Positions 46,096 through 57,341 of a DNA stretch of 64,000 nt are shown here, piece by piece. This stretch comes from Melocanna baccifera (taxonomy: Eukaryota; Streptophyta; Magnoliopsida; Poales; Poaceae). Location of the stretch: positions 33,965,281 to 34,029,280 of the forward strand of contig CM070685.1 in NCBI GenBank assembly GCA_036346265.1, read 5' to 3'. Made by a program: the position numbers and the translations under genes. The notes beneath the pieces were generated by a model that worked only from the letters and a program-made list of their open reading frames with translations, was not told the origin of the DNA and made no database searches. Each line of letters begins with the position of its first letter. Position 1 is the stretch's first letter.

Positions 46096-49000
46096 ATGCC
46101 CAATTTAGTTTTCCTAATTAAAACCAGCTTTGCCAGCACTTTAATATCAACGTGTGAAGTGGCCTCAGCTAATTGCCATCAACTTATGCAGACGGTTTGG
46201 TCGGGCAGCGTCAAGGAAGCGGTACGAGGGATAACCCGTCGTCTAGAGGACACGAGCAGTCGTTCACACAAAGCCATCTACTATGACGGATGGGATGGAC
46301 TGGGTGCTTCTGCGGTGCTCAGAGCTATAGCCCAAAACCCTCCGCCCTCTCTGAGGGATAAATTTGGCAAGATCATCCACATCGATTGCTCCAGATGGAA
46401 AAGCCGAAGAGCGCTCCAGAGGGCAATCGCCGAGGAACTACAGCTTCCTCAGCGCGTAATGGATGTTTTTGACAGGCAAGACGAGGAGGACGACTTCAGC
46501 GGGGTAGATGAGGACTCCAGAGCTGAGATAGCAGACGTCGGGAGAGATATCCTTGGAGCCCTGCTACAACACAGATGTTTAGTGGTCTTTCATAATGGAA
46601 GCAACGATATGGTTGACTTGATTGACTCAGGCATTCCCCAACCTTTGTTCGGTACTAAGGTATTGTGGACCTTCAGAGGAAGGCTTCGGCTCAACCCAAA
46701 ATTAAAAGAAAAAGTGGATGATTCACATCTTCGTCTTCATGACTATTATAATCCACATGCCGCTGATTTTCTACGAAAAGAGGCTAGGGAAATTGTTCGG
46801 TACACAGGTATGCCGAGCGTCACCCCTGAAATAGCTGCAGAGTGTTGCTTGTATCTCTTGGCATTGAATTATAAGGGTGGCGACATGATGGACTACAACT
46901 GGGCTATGCATGCTTCCAATTATTGGGTTTGCGATGGGATAATACAAGGAGGCCAGGACAACAACGAAGAAGCGTGGGATGCTGCTACTGCTCTACATCA
47001 AGAGTTGCGATTGGAGGGCTACTCATCTAATAGGTTGCCCTCTTTTGGTGATGAGCTGCGCACTCCTCCAAATCGTTGGATTTTCCGTGTCAACATCCCG
47101 ACTGTGCCTCCAGAGTCAACGTCCTTTTTCCTTGCAGTCGACATTGGATCCGATCCTCCATTAGCATCATTACCTCATGATATGTTTCATCAATCGGACA
47201 AACTTTGTGTGCTCAAATTATGCCGCTGTACCTTCAGTTTTATTTCACCTCCTTTCCATCGTTGCCGCAGCTTAAGGTTCCTTGGATTAGACAGCTGCAA
47301 GGATCAACCACAAGAACAAGAGGAGAAGCAACAGAGACCAGCAATGGAATGTTTTCAGAGCCTGTGGGTGCTAGACATATGCTACATGGATTGGGAATTG
47401 GCTTTCTCCCCAGAGATAATAGAGCAAATGGCTGCAAACATTAGGGAGGTACATATAAAGAAGGGAAGAATCTGGGGCAGCAAACTTGCATGGAGACGAT
47501 TGTGGAACCTTCGCAAGCTTCGAGTAATTGAGCCTACATGCCCTTGGGAGACAGGTGATATGGATGAATTCGCAGATATGGGGAAGTTGGAGCTCCTCGA
47601 CCTATCTAGGAACAGCACCATGCAAGTTTTGCCAAGCTTATCAGGAGCAACAGGCCTCAAGACTCTGGTTCTAGATGGTTGTGTTGGGTTAGAACATGTT
47701 GGCCCTGAAGGAGTCCCTACATCACTTGAATCATTCAGCTTAGACGCAGGAGCAGGAGAGGATCATAAAATATCCCGTATCTCCTTGGTTGGCTGTGCAA
47801 GATTGGTGAACTTCAGATTGCGTGGGTCACTGCCGAACCTTGAGGAGTTGGACCTCTCAAGTACATTGGTCAAAACGCTTGACCTCAAAGATCAGGTGGT
47901 GAAGGTCACACGTCTCCGACAAATGATTCTATTGGGATGTGAGAAGCTCCGCGCAATCCTATGGCCAGAAGGGGGAATGCCCCAACTAAGGGTGCTATGC
48001 ATTGACACTCGAGGAGGAGAAGAGGTCAGAAAAATATCACCTGATTCTAAGATGTTACAACAGGAATACTGTCAAGCATTTGTTTCTATGATGGACATTA
48101 GATTTGTTCGGTTGTTGGTGCTAAGAAATGGCGAACAGTTTTGTTGGATGACTGATGGATTTAATCTGAATCTCTGCATATCTTGTGCCCGTAAAGATAA
48201 TGGACAGAGGTGGAACAAGGACAAGATTGGCCCTTATATCACTGGACAAATAATTGGGCTGCCTCAACAGAACTTGTTAATCCCCAACACTTACCGCATC
48301 TACACTGATGTTGCTATTGACAATATAACCAGTGATCATGACGTCAGCAATGCTCATCTACAGTTTCAACCATTGGACAGCCATATGGAGATTGGAGAGG
48401 GAATTAGCTACACTAAAAACGTGGAGAGCGAGCAAGGCATCAAGGCTATCATCTTTGTGATGAACAAGGTCAAGTCGTTGCATGTGCACGACAATTGTTC
48501 CATCGCCACTGTGATGTCTGAACAAATTGGATGGCGTCATCTCCAGCGGTGCCATGTCGAGAGATGCCCCAAACTGCACACTGTCTTCCCCACTGACTTC
48601 TATGATGACTGCTTTGATGAACTGGAGACATTTTGGGCAGCTGATCTCTTGATGGCCCACTGCATTTGGAGCAAAGGAAGGCCCACCCCTTACGCGCAGG
48701 AGAAAATTTCCTTTGCGACGCTGCGGAGCATACACCTGTACTCCTGCCCGAGGCTCGTATTTGTCCTCCCGTTGTGGTGGGCTGTCCCATTCTTGTTTCC
48801 TTACTCCATTTTGCCGAGGATCCTATTTACCCGAGAGTCGTATTTGCCCAACTTGGAGACCCTCCACATCGTCGGTTGTGGTGATCTCAAACAAGTCTTC
48901 CCCGTGGAGCCAGAGTTTCTAAAGAGAATAGTTACCGATGGTCGAGAAGGTGTACTGGAATTCCCAAGGCTGAAGCACATCCACCTGCATGAGCTCCCCA

Positions 49001-49251
49001 AGCTGCAGCAGATATGCGAGGCCAAGATGTCTGCACCCATGCTCCAGACCATCAGGGTTAGGGGATGCTGGGGCCTCAGGCGCCTCCCGGCCGTCGGTCG
49101 AGACAGCCGCCCCATTGTGGACTGCGAGAAGGACTGGTGGGGGAAGTTGGAGTGGGATGGGCTGCATGACGACCACCACCCGTCCCTCTTCGACCTGCGC
49201 CCCTCACAGTACTACAAGAAGCCTCTGCCCAGGGGCTCAGTTCTCCGGTGA
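46096..49251 (+). CDS. atypical NB-LRR-like protein with degenerate P-loop, single exon, 1051 residues
   Basis: An uninterrupted 1051-codon frame, the only large intact host gene here. The order is that of an NB-LRR immune receptor without a clear N-terminal signalling domain: a short N-terminal part, an NB-ARC-like region (about residues 60-320), then leucine-rich repeats (about 355-660) and a second LRR-like part (about 880-1020) with phrases such as LPNLETLHIVGCGDL and LQTIRVRGCWGLRRLP. At the P-loop (residues 65-75, GWDGLGASAVL) the lysine and following Thr/Ser needed to bind phosphates are absent. The kinase-2 position (161-171, CLVVFHNGSND) lacks the paired aspartates. An RNBS-B-like GTKVLWTFRGRL follows (186-197). 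The C-terminus DLRPSQYYKKPLPRGSVLR matches, from memory, a multigene grass family. I chose ATG 46096 as the first in frame. Residue 31 is another methionine and could be used. Nucleotide-independent signalling, or a decoy or helper role, is inference. Confidence 0.85.
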   Translation: MPNLVFLIKTSFASTLISTCEVASANCHQLMQTVWSGSVKEAVRGITRRLEDTSSRSHKAIYYDGWDGLGASAVLRAIAQNPPPSLRDKFGKIIHIDCSRWKSRRALQRAIAEELQLPQRVMDVFDRQDEEDDFSGVDEDSRAEIADVGRDILGALLQHRCLVVFHNGSNDMVDLIDSGIPQPLFGTKVLWTFRGRLRLNPKLKEKVDDSHLRLHDYYNPHAADFLRKEAREIVRYTGMPSVTPEIAAECCLYLLALNYKGGDMMDYNWAMHASNYWVCDGIIQGGQDNNEEAWDAATALHQELRLEGYSSNRLPSFGDELRTPPNRWIFRVNIPTVPPESTSFFLAVDIGSDPPLASLPHDMFHQSDKLCVLKLCRCTFSFISPPFHRCRSLRFLGLDSCKDQPQEQEEKQQRPAMECFQSLWVLDICYMDWELAFSPEIIEQMAANIREVHIKKGRIWGSKLAWRRLWNLRKLRVIEPTCPWETGDMDEFADMGKLELLDLSRNSTMQVLPSLSGATGLKTLVLDGCVGLEHVGPEGVPTSLESFSLDAGAGEDHKISRISLVGCARLVNFRLRGSLPNLEELDLSSTLVKTLDLKDQVVKVTRLRQMILLGCEKLRAILWPEGGMPQLRVLCIDTRGGEEVRKISPDSKMLQQEYCQAFVSMMDIRFVRLLVLRNGEQFCWMTDGFNLNLCISCARKDNGQRWNKDKIGPYITGQIIGLPQQNLLIPNTYRIYTDVAIDNITSDHDVSNAHLQFQPLDSHMEIGEGISYTKNVESEQGIKAIIFVMNKVKSLHVHDNCSIATVMSEQIGWRHLQRCHVERCPKLHTVFPTDFYDDCFDELETFWAADLLMAHCIWSKGRPTPYAQEKISFATLRSIHLYSCPRLVFVLPLWWAVPFLFPYSILPRILFTRESYLPNLETLHIVGCGDLKQVFPVEPEFLKRIVTDGREGVLEFPRLKHIHLHELPKLQQICEAKMSAPMLQTIRVRGCWGLRRLPAVGRDSRPIVDCEKDWWGKLEWDGLHDDHHPSLFDLRPSQYYKKPLPRGSVLR

Positions 49252-50276
49252 ACCGACTTGACTGTTGAGGTATGCATATACATGCTATCTATGTACTAAA
49301 CTCCTTATCTGCTGCTTATTTGCTCATTTTATCTTCAAAGATCGGTGGTGTTTTTATTTGTGACCAATGTAGATTTGGTGGTGGTAAGACAAGGACGTGT
49401 TGCTGCTTGCTACTGCTGCCGTTGCTACAATGGATCAAAGTGTTTGCTTGCCAAGTTGGTGTGTTTTCTAAAGAATAAATTGGTGTTTGATTCTGCGTGC
49501 ATCCACCAAGCGGTGTGTTTGATACTATGTCAATTTGTGTGCGTCTCTTACGAGACTAACGTACCATCTATTTGGTTTGGTTTGTGGTTGTGTGTGTGGT
49601 TGAAATAAGAGGGTTAGCTGTGCCTGTGGTGTGTCTATCAGTCACAGAAGATAACCCCGTGGTGTGAGAGTGTTGCTTGCAAAAGACTCGATACAGAGTT
49701 TGTGTGTGACTGATGCAGCAGCATGCCAATGCTGCCTGAAAATTATGTGATTGATTTACATGTATTCTTACTTATCTCGTTCTGTTTATACTAGCTGGTA
49801 CTAGTTGTCTTGATGGTTACCAGCTGCAACAGCAGGGCCCTTCTTCTTTTGCACATCTGCAAATAGAGAACAATTTGGTGTTCCATTGTAACTTCAGATA
49901 TAATCTACTGTTGCAATTGAGGATACTCCTGGCTAAAATATCACTACTGTTGCTCTTTTTCTGATATAATCTACTCATTGTTGCTTTAAAATTCATCAAT
50001 ATTTCCTTGCACAAAGAATTGTGTGAAATTGTGTCATCCAGTTCTGAGGATGGCTCTGACACGAACAACACCCATATAACACCACATATCTTTGACTATC
50101 TCCATTTAACTGACATATATATTCACACATATATATTCTGGTTGAATACTTAGATATTCTAGATTTTTTCCATCGAATACACTGCTCTGACATTTGATCA
50201 TTCGCTCTGTTTCCATAGTTTTTAACATGTTGTAGTGTATGGCTCATATATGGTCAAATAAACAGAAGGGGTTGTA
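49252..50276. other. 3' flank of the NB-LRR-like gene
   Basis: AT-rich and without a convincing gene. The first few hundred bases are probably the 3' untranslated region. AATAAA-like signals occur at about 49473 and 49606. The last bases before Copia-B hold its target site TCCGG. Confidence 0.5.
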
Positions 50277-50281
50277 TCCGG

Positions 50282-50432
50282 TGTTATGAATATTGTGTGC
50301 ATCTATTCATGAGGCCCAAGGGGCAATATATATACAGGTACAAGGGGATGTACAAAAGGAATACAACACAGCATAATAGGAAATAGCATATTAGGAAACA
50401 AATAAGAGTCCTAATCTATTCTATCCTTAACA
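50282..50432 (-). repeat. Copia-B left (3') LTR
   Basis: TGTTATGAAT ... CCTTAACA, 151 bp, the same as 55289-55439. Confidence 0.95.
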
Positions 50433-50632
50433 CCCCCTCAAACTCATGGTGGATCAACAACACCGAGTTTGAGAGGTAAAAGCTGTCTTTGTGCTCGAGT
50501 CCAGGCCTTCGTGAAGAAATCCGCTATCTGAAGCTCAAGGCACATATCAAGAGTAATCACCGATCTTGCACACAAGACCTCATGAAGGAAGCATCAACAC
50601 CAATATGCTTGGTGAGCTCATGCTTCACGGGA

Positions 50633-53600
50633 TCACGAGCAATACCGATAGCACTGCATCGTTCGACAAGAGAGGAGTCGGTGTAGTGACAGAAACACCA
50701 AAATCCTCAAGCAACCACCGTAGCAAGTAATCTCTGCTGTCAAGAGAGCCATAGCTCGCAACTCACCTCTGTGACTCGAACGGGACATCTGCAGATCTGT
50801 TTCTTCGTCTTCCGTGCAATAAGAGAACCACCAAGAAAAACACAAGAGGCGAGAGAGACCGCGATCGGAGGATCGCTGGCCCAAGTAGCATCCGAATAGG
50901 CTGAAGCAGAACGAATGGAACATGGAAAGAAGAGACGGCGAGAGATAGTCCCACGAAGGTATCGCAGAACTCAAGAAGGTGGTGTAGTGGACACGAGTGG
51001 GAGCTGAAACAAACCGACTCGTAATATGAACGGGATAAGTGATATCCGGACGAGTAACGACAAGATAAACAAGGCTCCCAACAAGATGACGATAGCGAGT
51101 CGGATCGTAAAGAGGCTCGCCATCCGAGGGTCTGAGGTGGACATTGAGCTCCATGGGAGTCTCAAAGATCACTGATCGCTGAGAGGCGCGATCAAGAAGA
51201 TCCCGAATATATTTCTCTTGGGACATAAAGAAACCATCCGGAGTGGAAGTAACCTCAATCCCAAGGAAATAAGCGAGAGGACCAAGATCCGACATAAGGA
51301 ATCGCTCACTAAGACGAGCCTTGACAAAGGCAATGTACTCTAATCATCTCCGTAATGATCATATCATCAACATACGTAAGAAGAAGAGTCCGACCACGAG
51401 ACGAAGTGTGGACAAAGAGCGCAGGATCATGATCACTAGCTGAAAAACCAGCAGAGTGACCACAGAGGAGAAGCGCCAAACCAAGCACGAGGGGCTTGCT
51501 TAAGGCCATAGAGAGAGCGACGAAGGCGCATGCACCATGCCCTCAGAGCAGAATACCCGGTGGCGGATGCATGTAGACCTCCTCACGCAACTCACCATTA
51601 AGAAAGGCATTCTTGACATCAAGGCGAGAAATGCACCGCATGGCAATGCACGCCACCGGCGTAAGAGTGCGAGCGGTGGTCATGTGGGCCACGGAGCAAA
51701 AGTCTCGTCGTAGTCAACACCATGCTCCTGCTGGAAGCCACGAGCAACAAGACGCGCCTTGTAGCGCTCAAGAGAGCCATCAGAGCGAGTCTTAATTTTA
51801 TAGACCCACTTACACGTTATGGGACGAGAATGAGATGGCAAAGGAACAAGATCCCAAGTACCAAGACGCTCGAGGCAGCAATCTCTCGGCCATGGCAAGC
51901 TGCCACTCGGGGTGAGTAACAAAGATCCCGGTGAGGAGACAAAGCTCACGAGTAGCTGCGCCAAGAAAGGCAAAGCGGGCGGGAGGCCGAATCGACCGGC
52001 GATCGCGAGAGCGTAGCGAGGAGAAGATGACCCATCGGGACGATGGAGCATCAGAGGAAGGTGGATCATCAGGAGAAGATGACTCCGCTGGAAGAGCCTC
52101 AATACGAGGTCGACGAGTGTAAAAGAGAAGGGGAGGTACTGTAGGGAGAGGAGCCTGGGGAGTCGGAGGAGACGACGCAGGCGGTGACAACGGCGGAGAG
52201 GCCACGGGGAATATGTGGAGACTCGGTGGGACAAGTGGACGAGGCAAAGCAGATATAGGTGTATCCGGAAAGGTCAAGAAAGACAGAGACTCCGCAGAGG
52301 AGTCGAAGGAGAGGTAGGACGTGGGTAGAATGGACGAGACTCGCCGAAAGTCACATCCCGAAACCCGCATCCTTCGACCAACCGGATCCCAGACCGATAG
52401 CCCTTGTGCTCGGCATCAGATCCCAAAAAGACACACTCAACAGATCGAGCGGTTAGTTTGGTACGCTCGCGAGGGGCGAGGAGAACGAGCAAACGCAGCC
52501 AAACATATGAAGGGCGAGTAGTCGCGCGAAGACCACGAGACGCCAACAGGATCGCACTCAAGAGCGTAAGATGGCTGGATGTTGATGAGATAGGTGGCGG
52601 TGGAAACGACCTCGGCCCAAAAGTGAGGTGGGGTAGAGGCGGCGATCATCGAGTACGAGCCGCCTCAAGGAGGTGACGATGCTTGCGCCACGACACCATT
52701 CGAGCATGAGCACCGGGACAAGAGAATCGAAGCGAGAGTCCTGCGCGACAAGGAAACCGCGCAGTAACGAGAAAGGTACTCGCCAGCAGAATCAGCACGA
52801 AAGACACGAATAGGAGTGGAGAACTGTGTGTGGATCATAGTGGCAAATTGTTTATAGATAGACAAGACCTCACTACGAGAAGACATGAAATATATCCAAG
52901 TGTGGCGAGAGAAATCATCTATGAATATGATATAATATCGATGACCCCCTTTCGAAACGAAGGGAGCCGGACCCCAAACATCTGAATGAACAAGATCAAA
53001 AGGACGCTGGGACACAGACTCACTATGAGGATAGGGAAGCTGAATTTGTTTACCTAACTTACAGCCCTGACAATCTAAAGACACGCCTCCGAGATGGACC
53101 CGAAGACCACGACGAACTAAGGATGACAGGCGAGATCCACACAGATGACCAAGACGGTGATGCCACTGTTGAAAAGTGCCGGTAGACGAAGTGGCAGAAG
53201 CGGAGAGACTGGCGGCGATGGTGGCAGCGGAAGGAAGGTGAAGCCAGTCAAGCTCCCAGAGACGCTGTGAGTCACGGCGCCGAGGGCCGAACCAACCGAG
53301 CTCCGTGTGGCGGTCCTGAACACAACAAGAGTCAGAGTCGAGAATGACCTGATAACCAAGGTCAGTGATCTGTCCAGCAGAAAGAAGCTGCATAGTGAGG
53401 CGAGGAATATGAGCAACAGAAGGAACATGAAAAGATGAGGTGCTAAGAGATCCTCGACCAGAGACAGAAAGAGATGTACCATCAGCAGTAAGAACACTGA
53501 CAGGAGAATTAAGAGGTGTAATAAAAGACAGAGTGGAAGAATCAGGGGTCATGTGAAAAGATGCTCCAGAATCAAGAATCCACGGGGAGGTACCTGACTG

Positions 53601-54682
53601 TGTAGAGGGTGGTTTCTCGGTGCTCAAGAGTCGATGAGCGTAACTCGCAGAACCCGCCGAGGAAGAACTCGCGCGCAGCGGCGTCGAAGTCGGGCTATCT
53701 CTTGCTCGGTGAGAGAAACCTTGAAGAGGTCGATGCGGATGACGATGTAAAAGCACTAGTGCGTAAGAAGAACGGCGTGATGATGCCGCTTCTTCTTATA
53801 GCACCAGGACTCGATGTGGCCGCCTTGTCGCAGTAGGAGCAGTGAGGACGGCCACCTCAGACGAAGGCGGCCACCACCACCGTGGCGGCCGGCCAAGGAG
53901 GCAGTAGAGGTAGACGAGCGGCGAGCACAGAGGGGAGTGGCATCAGACCAGCACCACTCAGACGAGTCTCCTCTGGCGCGAATCTCGGGGGGAGCCTCCG
54001 GAGAGTGACACGAGGGTGGCGTGCAAGAAGCTGAGCACGCCTTTGCTCGAACTTCAGGACGGCGAGTAAGGAACTCGTAGACCCGCTGAAACTCCAAGTC
54101 AGCACGTATATCCAAGCAAAGACGGACAGAACGACCCGATGCGGAGAGAGTCCAATCGACGCCGATGCCAGAGCTCGAGCGTAAAGGCATCAACAGAGCA
54201 TCACCTGCTGAAGAGAGTGCTCTTGGCGAACCACGGGACAGTGCAGGGCATCACCGGAGGGCTCGTAGCGCTGACGAAGATGAGTCCACATCTGGGAAGC
54301 CGAAGGGAGTCCCACAACCTCAGAAGAGAACTGAGGCTGGAGACTGGCGATGAAGACAGCAGCAGCTCGAGCGTCGTCATCGCACCACTGAGTGTAGGTG
54401 GTCAGACGGTCCTTGTAGAGATCCAGAGCCTCCTGGTAGGCAGAGGCAGCTTCATCATCAACAATCTGAGCAGCCTCAGTAGCAATCTTGTCGGTACCGT
54501 CGGGGCAATGCAACAGGCGTGGGCTCCGTCGGAGGAATAGGGCAAGGCGGGCAGGTGACATCGCCAGAGAGGACGCCCCAGAGACGTAAACCACGCATGT
54601 GAATGCGCATGTGAGACACGAAGTCGGTGTAATTAACACCATCAAAGACCACCGGGCAGCGAGGGAGGGAAACGGTGCCCAT
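50633..54682 (-). pseudogene. Copia-B gag-pol polyprotein, several frameshifts
   Basis: It starts at ATG 54680-54682 (MGTVSLPRCPVVFDGVNY). Gag continues after a shift near 54490 (ATEAAQIVDDEAASAYQEA, FIASLQPQFSSEVVGLPSAS), with further shifts near 54190, 54060 and 53840. The last lies at the zinc knuckle, whose second half reads GGHIESWCYKKKR. Protease WILDSGASFHMT is at about 53550-53585. Integrase has WHHRLGHLCGS, CQGCKLGKQ, FDLVHSDVWGPAPF and FRADSAGEYLS (52790-53170). RT includes ITCKWVYKIKTRSDGSLERY (about 51750-51820), LLLTYVDDMIITE with an intact YVDD box (about 51350-51385) and SDLGPLAYFLGIEVTSTPDG (51235-51295). RNase H trails off toward 50650. Breaks also lie near 52680, 52560, 51680 and 51300. 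This copy cannot make a full polyprotein as read. Confidence 0.85.
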
Positions 54683-54789
54683 TGGTAGGCGGCGCTGGAC
54701 GGCGCGGCGACCAATACAACGAAGTCTAACAGGCGGCGCTGAACGGCGCGGCGGTTAGATCGACGTTTTTTTGAACCGGAAAAAAAAAA

Positions 54790-55270
54790 GGAAAAACCCT
54801 AACTAAAAGTGGGCCTTCGGCCCACACTCACGCACACACGCACACACCCGAAGAGGCGCGCGGCACGCGAAGAGGCGGAGGCGGAGGTGGCGCCGGTGCA
54901 CCGGGCGGTGGCGCGCGGGGCGGCGGGAGAGGCGGCGGATGGCGGCGTGGCGTGGCGGCGGGCGCGGCGTGCGGCGGCGGCGGCGCGCACGCACGGCGCG
55001 CGCGCGGCGCGGCGGGACGCCACCGCGGTGGCGCGCGAGGGGCGGCCGGGAGAGGCCGCGACGGCGCGCGCGGGAAGAGCGGCGAGGCGGGAGTGCGGCG
55101 CAAGCGAGCGGCGACCGCGCAGGAAGCCGTGGAGGCGGCGCCTGGCGGCGGCGCGAGCAGCCTGGGCTGCACAGGGAGACGGCGCACGGGAAGAGGCCGG
55201 CGAGAGCGGCCGGTGACGTCAGGAAGAGGCCGACGGCACGGGAGCGGCGGCGAGCGAACCGAGGAAAACT
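54790..55270 (-). other. Copia-B leader, extremely GC-rich
   Basis: Between the primer site and gag the sequence is almost pure GCGGCG/CGCGCG. Frames of 80-170 codons occur in all directions and are composition artefacts. Confidence 0.7.
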
Positions 55271-55275
55271 AGGTC

Positions 55276-55288
55276 GGCTCTGATACCA
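55276..55288 (-). other. primer binding site of Copia-B
   Basis: GGCTCTGATACCA on the plus strand is TGGTATCAGAGCC in sense, directly adjacent to the 5' LTR. It is complementary to the initiator methionine tRNA 3' end. Confidence 0.92.
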
Positions 55289-55439
55289 TGTTATGAATAT
55301 TGTGTGCATCTATTCATGAGGCCCAAGGGGCAATATATATACAGGTACAAGGGGATGTACAAAAGGAATACAACACAGCATAATAGGAAATAGCATATTA
55401 GGAAACAAATAAGAGTCCTAATCTATTCTATCCTTAACA
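55289..55439 (-). repeat. Copia-B right (5') LTR
   Basis: 151 bp, identical to the left LTR on reading. In sense it carries CTGTATATATATTG, a likely TATA region. Confidence 0.95.
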
Positions 55440-55444
55440 TCCGG

Positions 55445-57341
55445 AAAGCAGGCAGTGTAGCCTAACCTTTTGTAACCCTAATTATGAAAAGAGAAACATC
55501 TCGTACGAACAGAGTGCTGCAGTTCAGCTCCCGGGGATGTAGGCACCTTGTTGAACCTCATAAACGAATCCCAACAATGTGCACTGTGATTGATCTTATC
55601 GTGTGCACTGTGTGGCGCCCCCCATCCCAACAATGTTGATTGTCACTTGGGAGTAAACGAGCGACACTGAGTTAGGTATAACTGAAGTAAGAGGTAGTGG
55701 TCTCTTCAAAAAAGAGTTCTCCTTATCATTCTCTGCAATATGCTTGATCAATTGACAAAGAGGAAAATTATAGCCTTTTGTTCTGCAAAAAATCTATATG
55801 GTGTTGTAAATTTTTACAAATAGATTGAACTCATGGAAGTTGATTCCCATCTCAGTTATGAACTTACTCAGTTTGATAACCGACTTTCTGTGGCACTTGA
55901 AGAGAAGCCCCCGGCTCACAGAAAAGCGAGTTTTGAACATGTTTGTTTTAAAGTCCTTTTGTTTCTGAAAGCAGTGGTTCTAAATTTGCAGGTACACTCA
56001 GTGCTGCTGGTGCCTGGCTAGTTAGGTTGCGCATTAGAAACTCAGAAAGAACTCAAGTACCCAACTTCTGCCGGTCAAGAATGTATTCAGGCAGTGGTAC
56101 TAAACACACTTTTTAATCGTTGCGGGGGTGAAAAATGATTTGAGGCAGATGTTTTACGCTAGAGTCTATACTCAAAGCAAATTATTTTGTCCACATATTC
56201 TTCTTGGTGGAAGGCAAAATATTTCCGGTCTCCCAGAAGGCAAAACTTGAGATGTCTAATTCCTTTAAATAAATTGCATATGACAATAAGTAAAACTGTA
56301 ATAATTAGATGAAGTTGTGCTGACCCAAAGTTATGTTGTAAGAGCATTGCAATATCTGCCATGTAATGTGGTATTGAAACGATGTTATATAATTTAGTAC
56401 TAGCAGCAGCAGTAATGAAGAACTGTTTCATTGATTTAATATAACAGGAATTTAGTTCTTGTTTTTAGGGGTTGGCACAATATATACTGCCACACCCAGA
56501 AGAAGGCGTAATAATAAGAAATATCAATCTGAATAAAACACTGCAATACACGAAGTAGAACCTAGAACAGTGGACTGAATGTGATGGAAAGTGAAGCAAT
56601 GGGGTTCAAAGATTAAAGGAGTCTGGTTGGTGGAGTAAAGTCCAGATTAGTCCACTTTTGACTGGTAAAGTTTGACTTTGTAAGCTGTAAGTCTCCATCT
56701 AACTGACAGAAAGATGTATTTGTTTACCACTTGTTCTTCTAGACAGATTTTACTTGCAAGCCAGCTGAAAACTTTCAAGTGAAGCTGCAAAATTGACATC
56801 CCATTTGGACACTTTGTTTTGTCTCAACCCTAAGACAATTGATAGGAAACTTCAAGGGTTATTACTACTCTGTAGAATTTTTGGTTGACAGAACAGTAGT
56901 GATGGAACCAAAGGCAGAGACTTTTTATGCTCAAGTGCACACAATTTACTATCTGGGGACAATTTTCTAACACTATCTTCAGTGTGTTAGTCCGTTTCGG
57001 AATATTCTAAAACTGATATGCTCTCCAAGCTTTTATGCTTCCTTTTTCCCTAGCAAGTTTTTGTTGTGCTCGTGTACTAGTCTAATGGTGCTCTAGATCA
57101 GTTGGAATGCACCAACAGTCACTCCTGCCATAGTTCATGGAACACTTTTGTAGTATCATCTAAAATCAAAGTAGGCACAAATCAATGGATAAAGAGAGAA
57201 TACAATCTGTTGGTGACATAGTTGTCTATGCATAAGCACCATACGAATCCGTGCTTAATATGTCACCAGGGCAACATTCCTTCTGGAATTGTAAGTTAAT
57301 GATTGATCTTGATTTATTTTGTTCGGTGTTGTATGATCCAG
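55445..57341. other. intergenic / upstream part of the CYSC1-like pseudogene
   Basis: The N-terminal exons of a cyanoalanine synthase should lie here if present, but I found none. It is AT-rich, with only short frames. Confidence 0.45.

Larger units (their letters stand above)
50282..55439 (-). mobile_element. Copia-B: recent Ty1/copia retrotransposon, 5158 bp, minus strand
   Basis: Two 151-bp LTRs (50282-50432 and 55289-55439) are identical base for base on my reading, and TCCGG flanks the element (50277-50281 and 55440-55444). The primer site abuts the right LTR. A purine tract (sense GAGTTTGAGGGGG) abuts the left LTR. The order gag, protease, integrase, RT/RNase H on the minus strand is that of copia. 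Short LTRs and overall size suit the Ale/Retrofit type (tentative). The polyprotein is broken in several places. Confidence 0.93.

Noticed and set aside
54790..55310. Overlapping frames of 74-168 codons on all sides in the GC-rich Copia-B leader
   Set aside because: Arginine/alanine-only compositions in many frames at once. They are caused by CG-repeat composition with few stop codons, and the stretch lies between primer site and gag.
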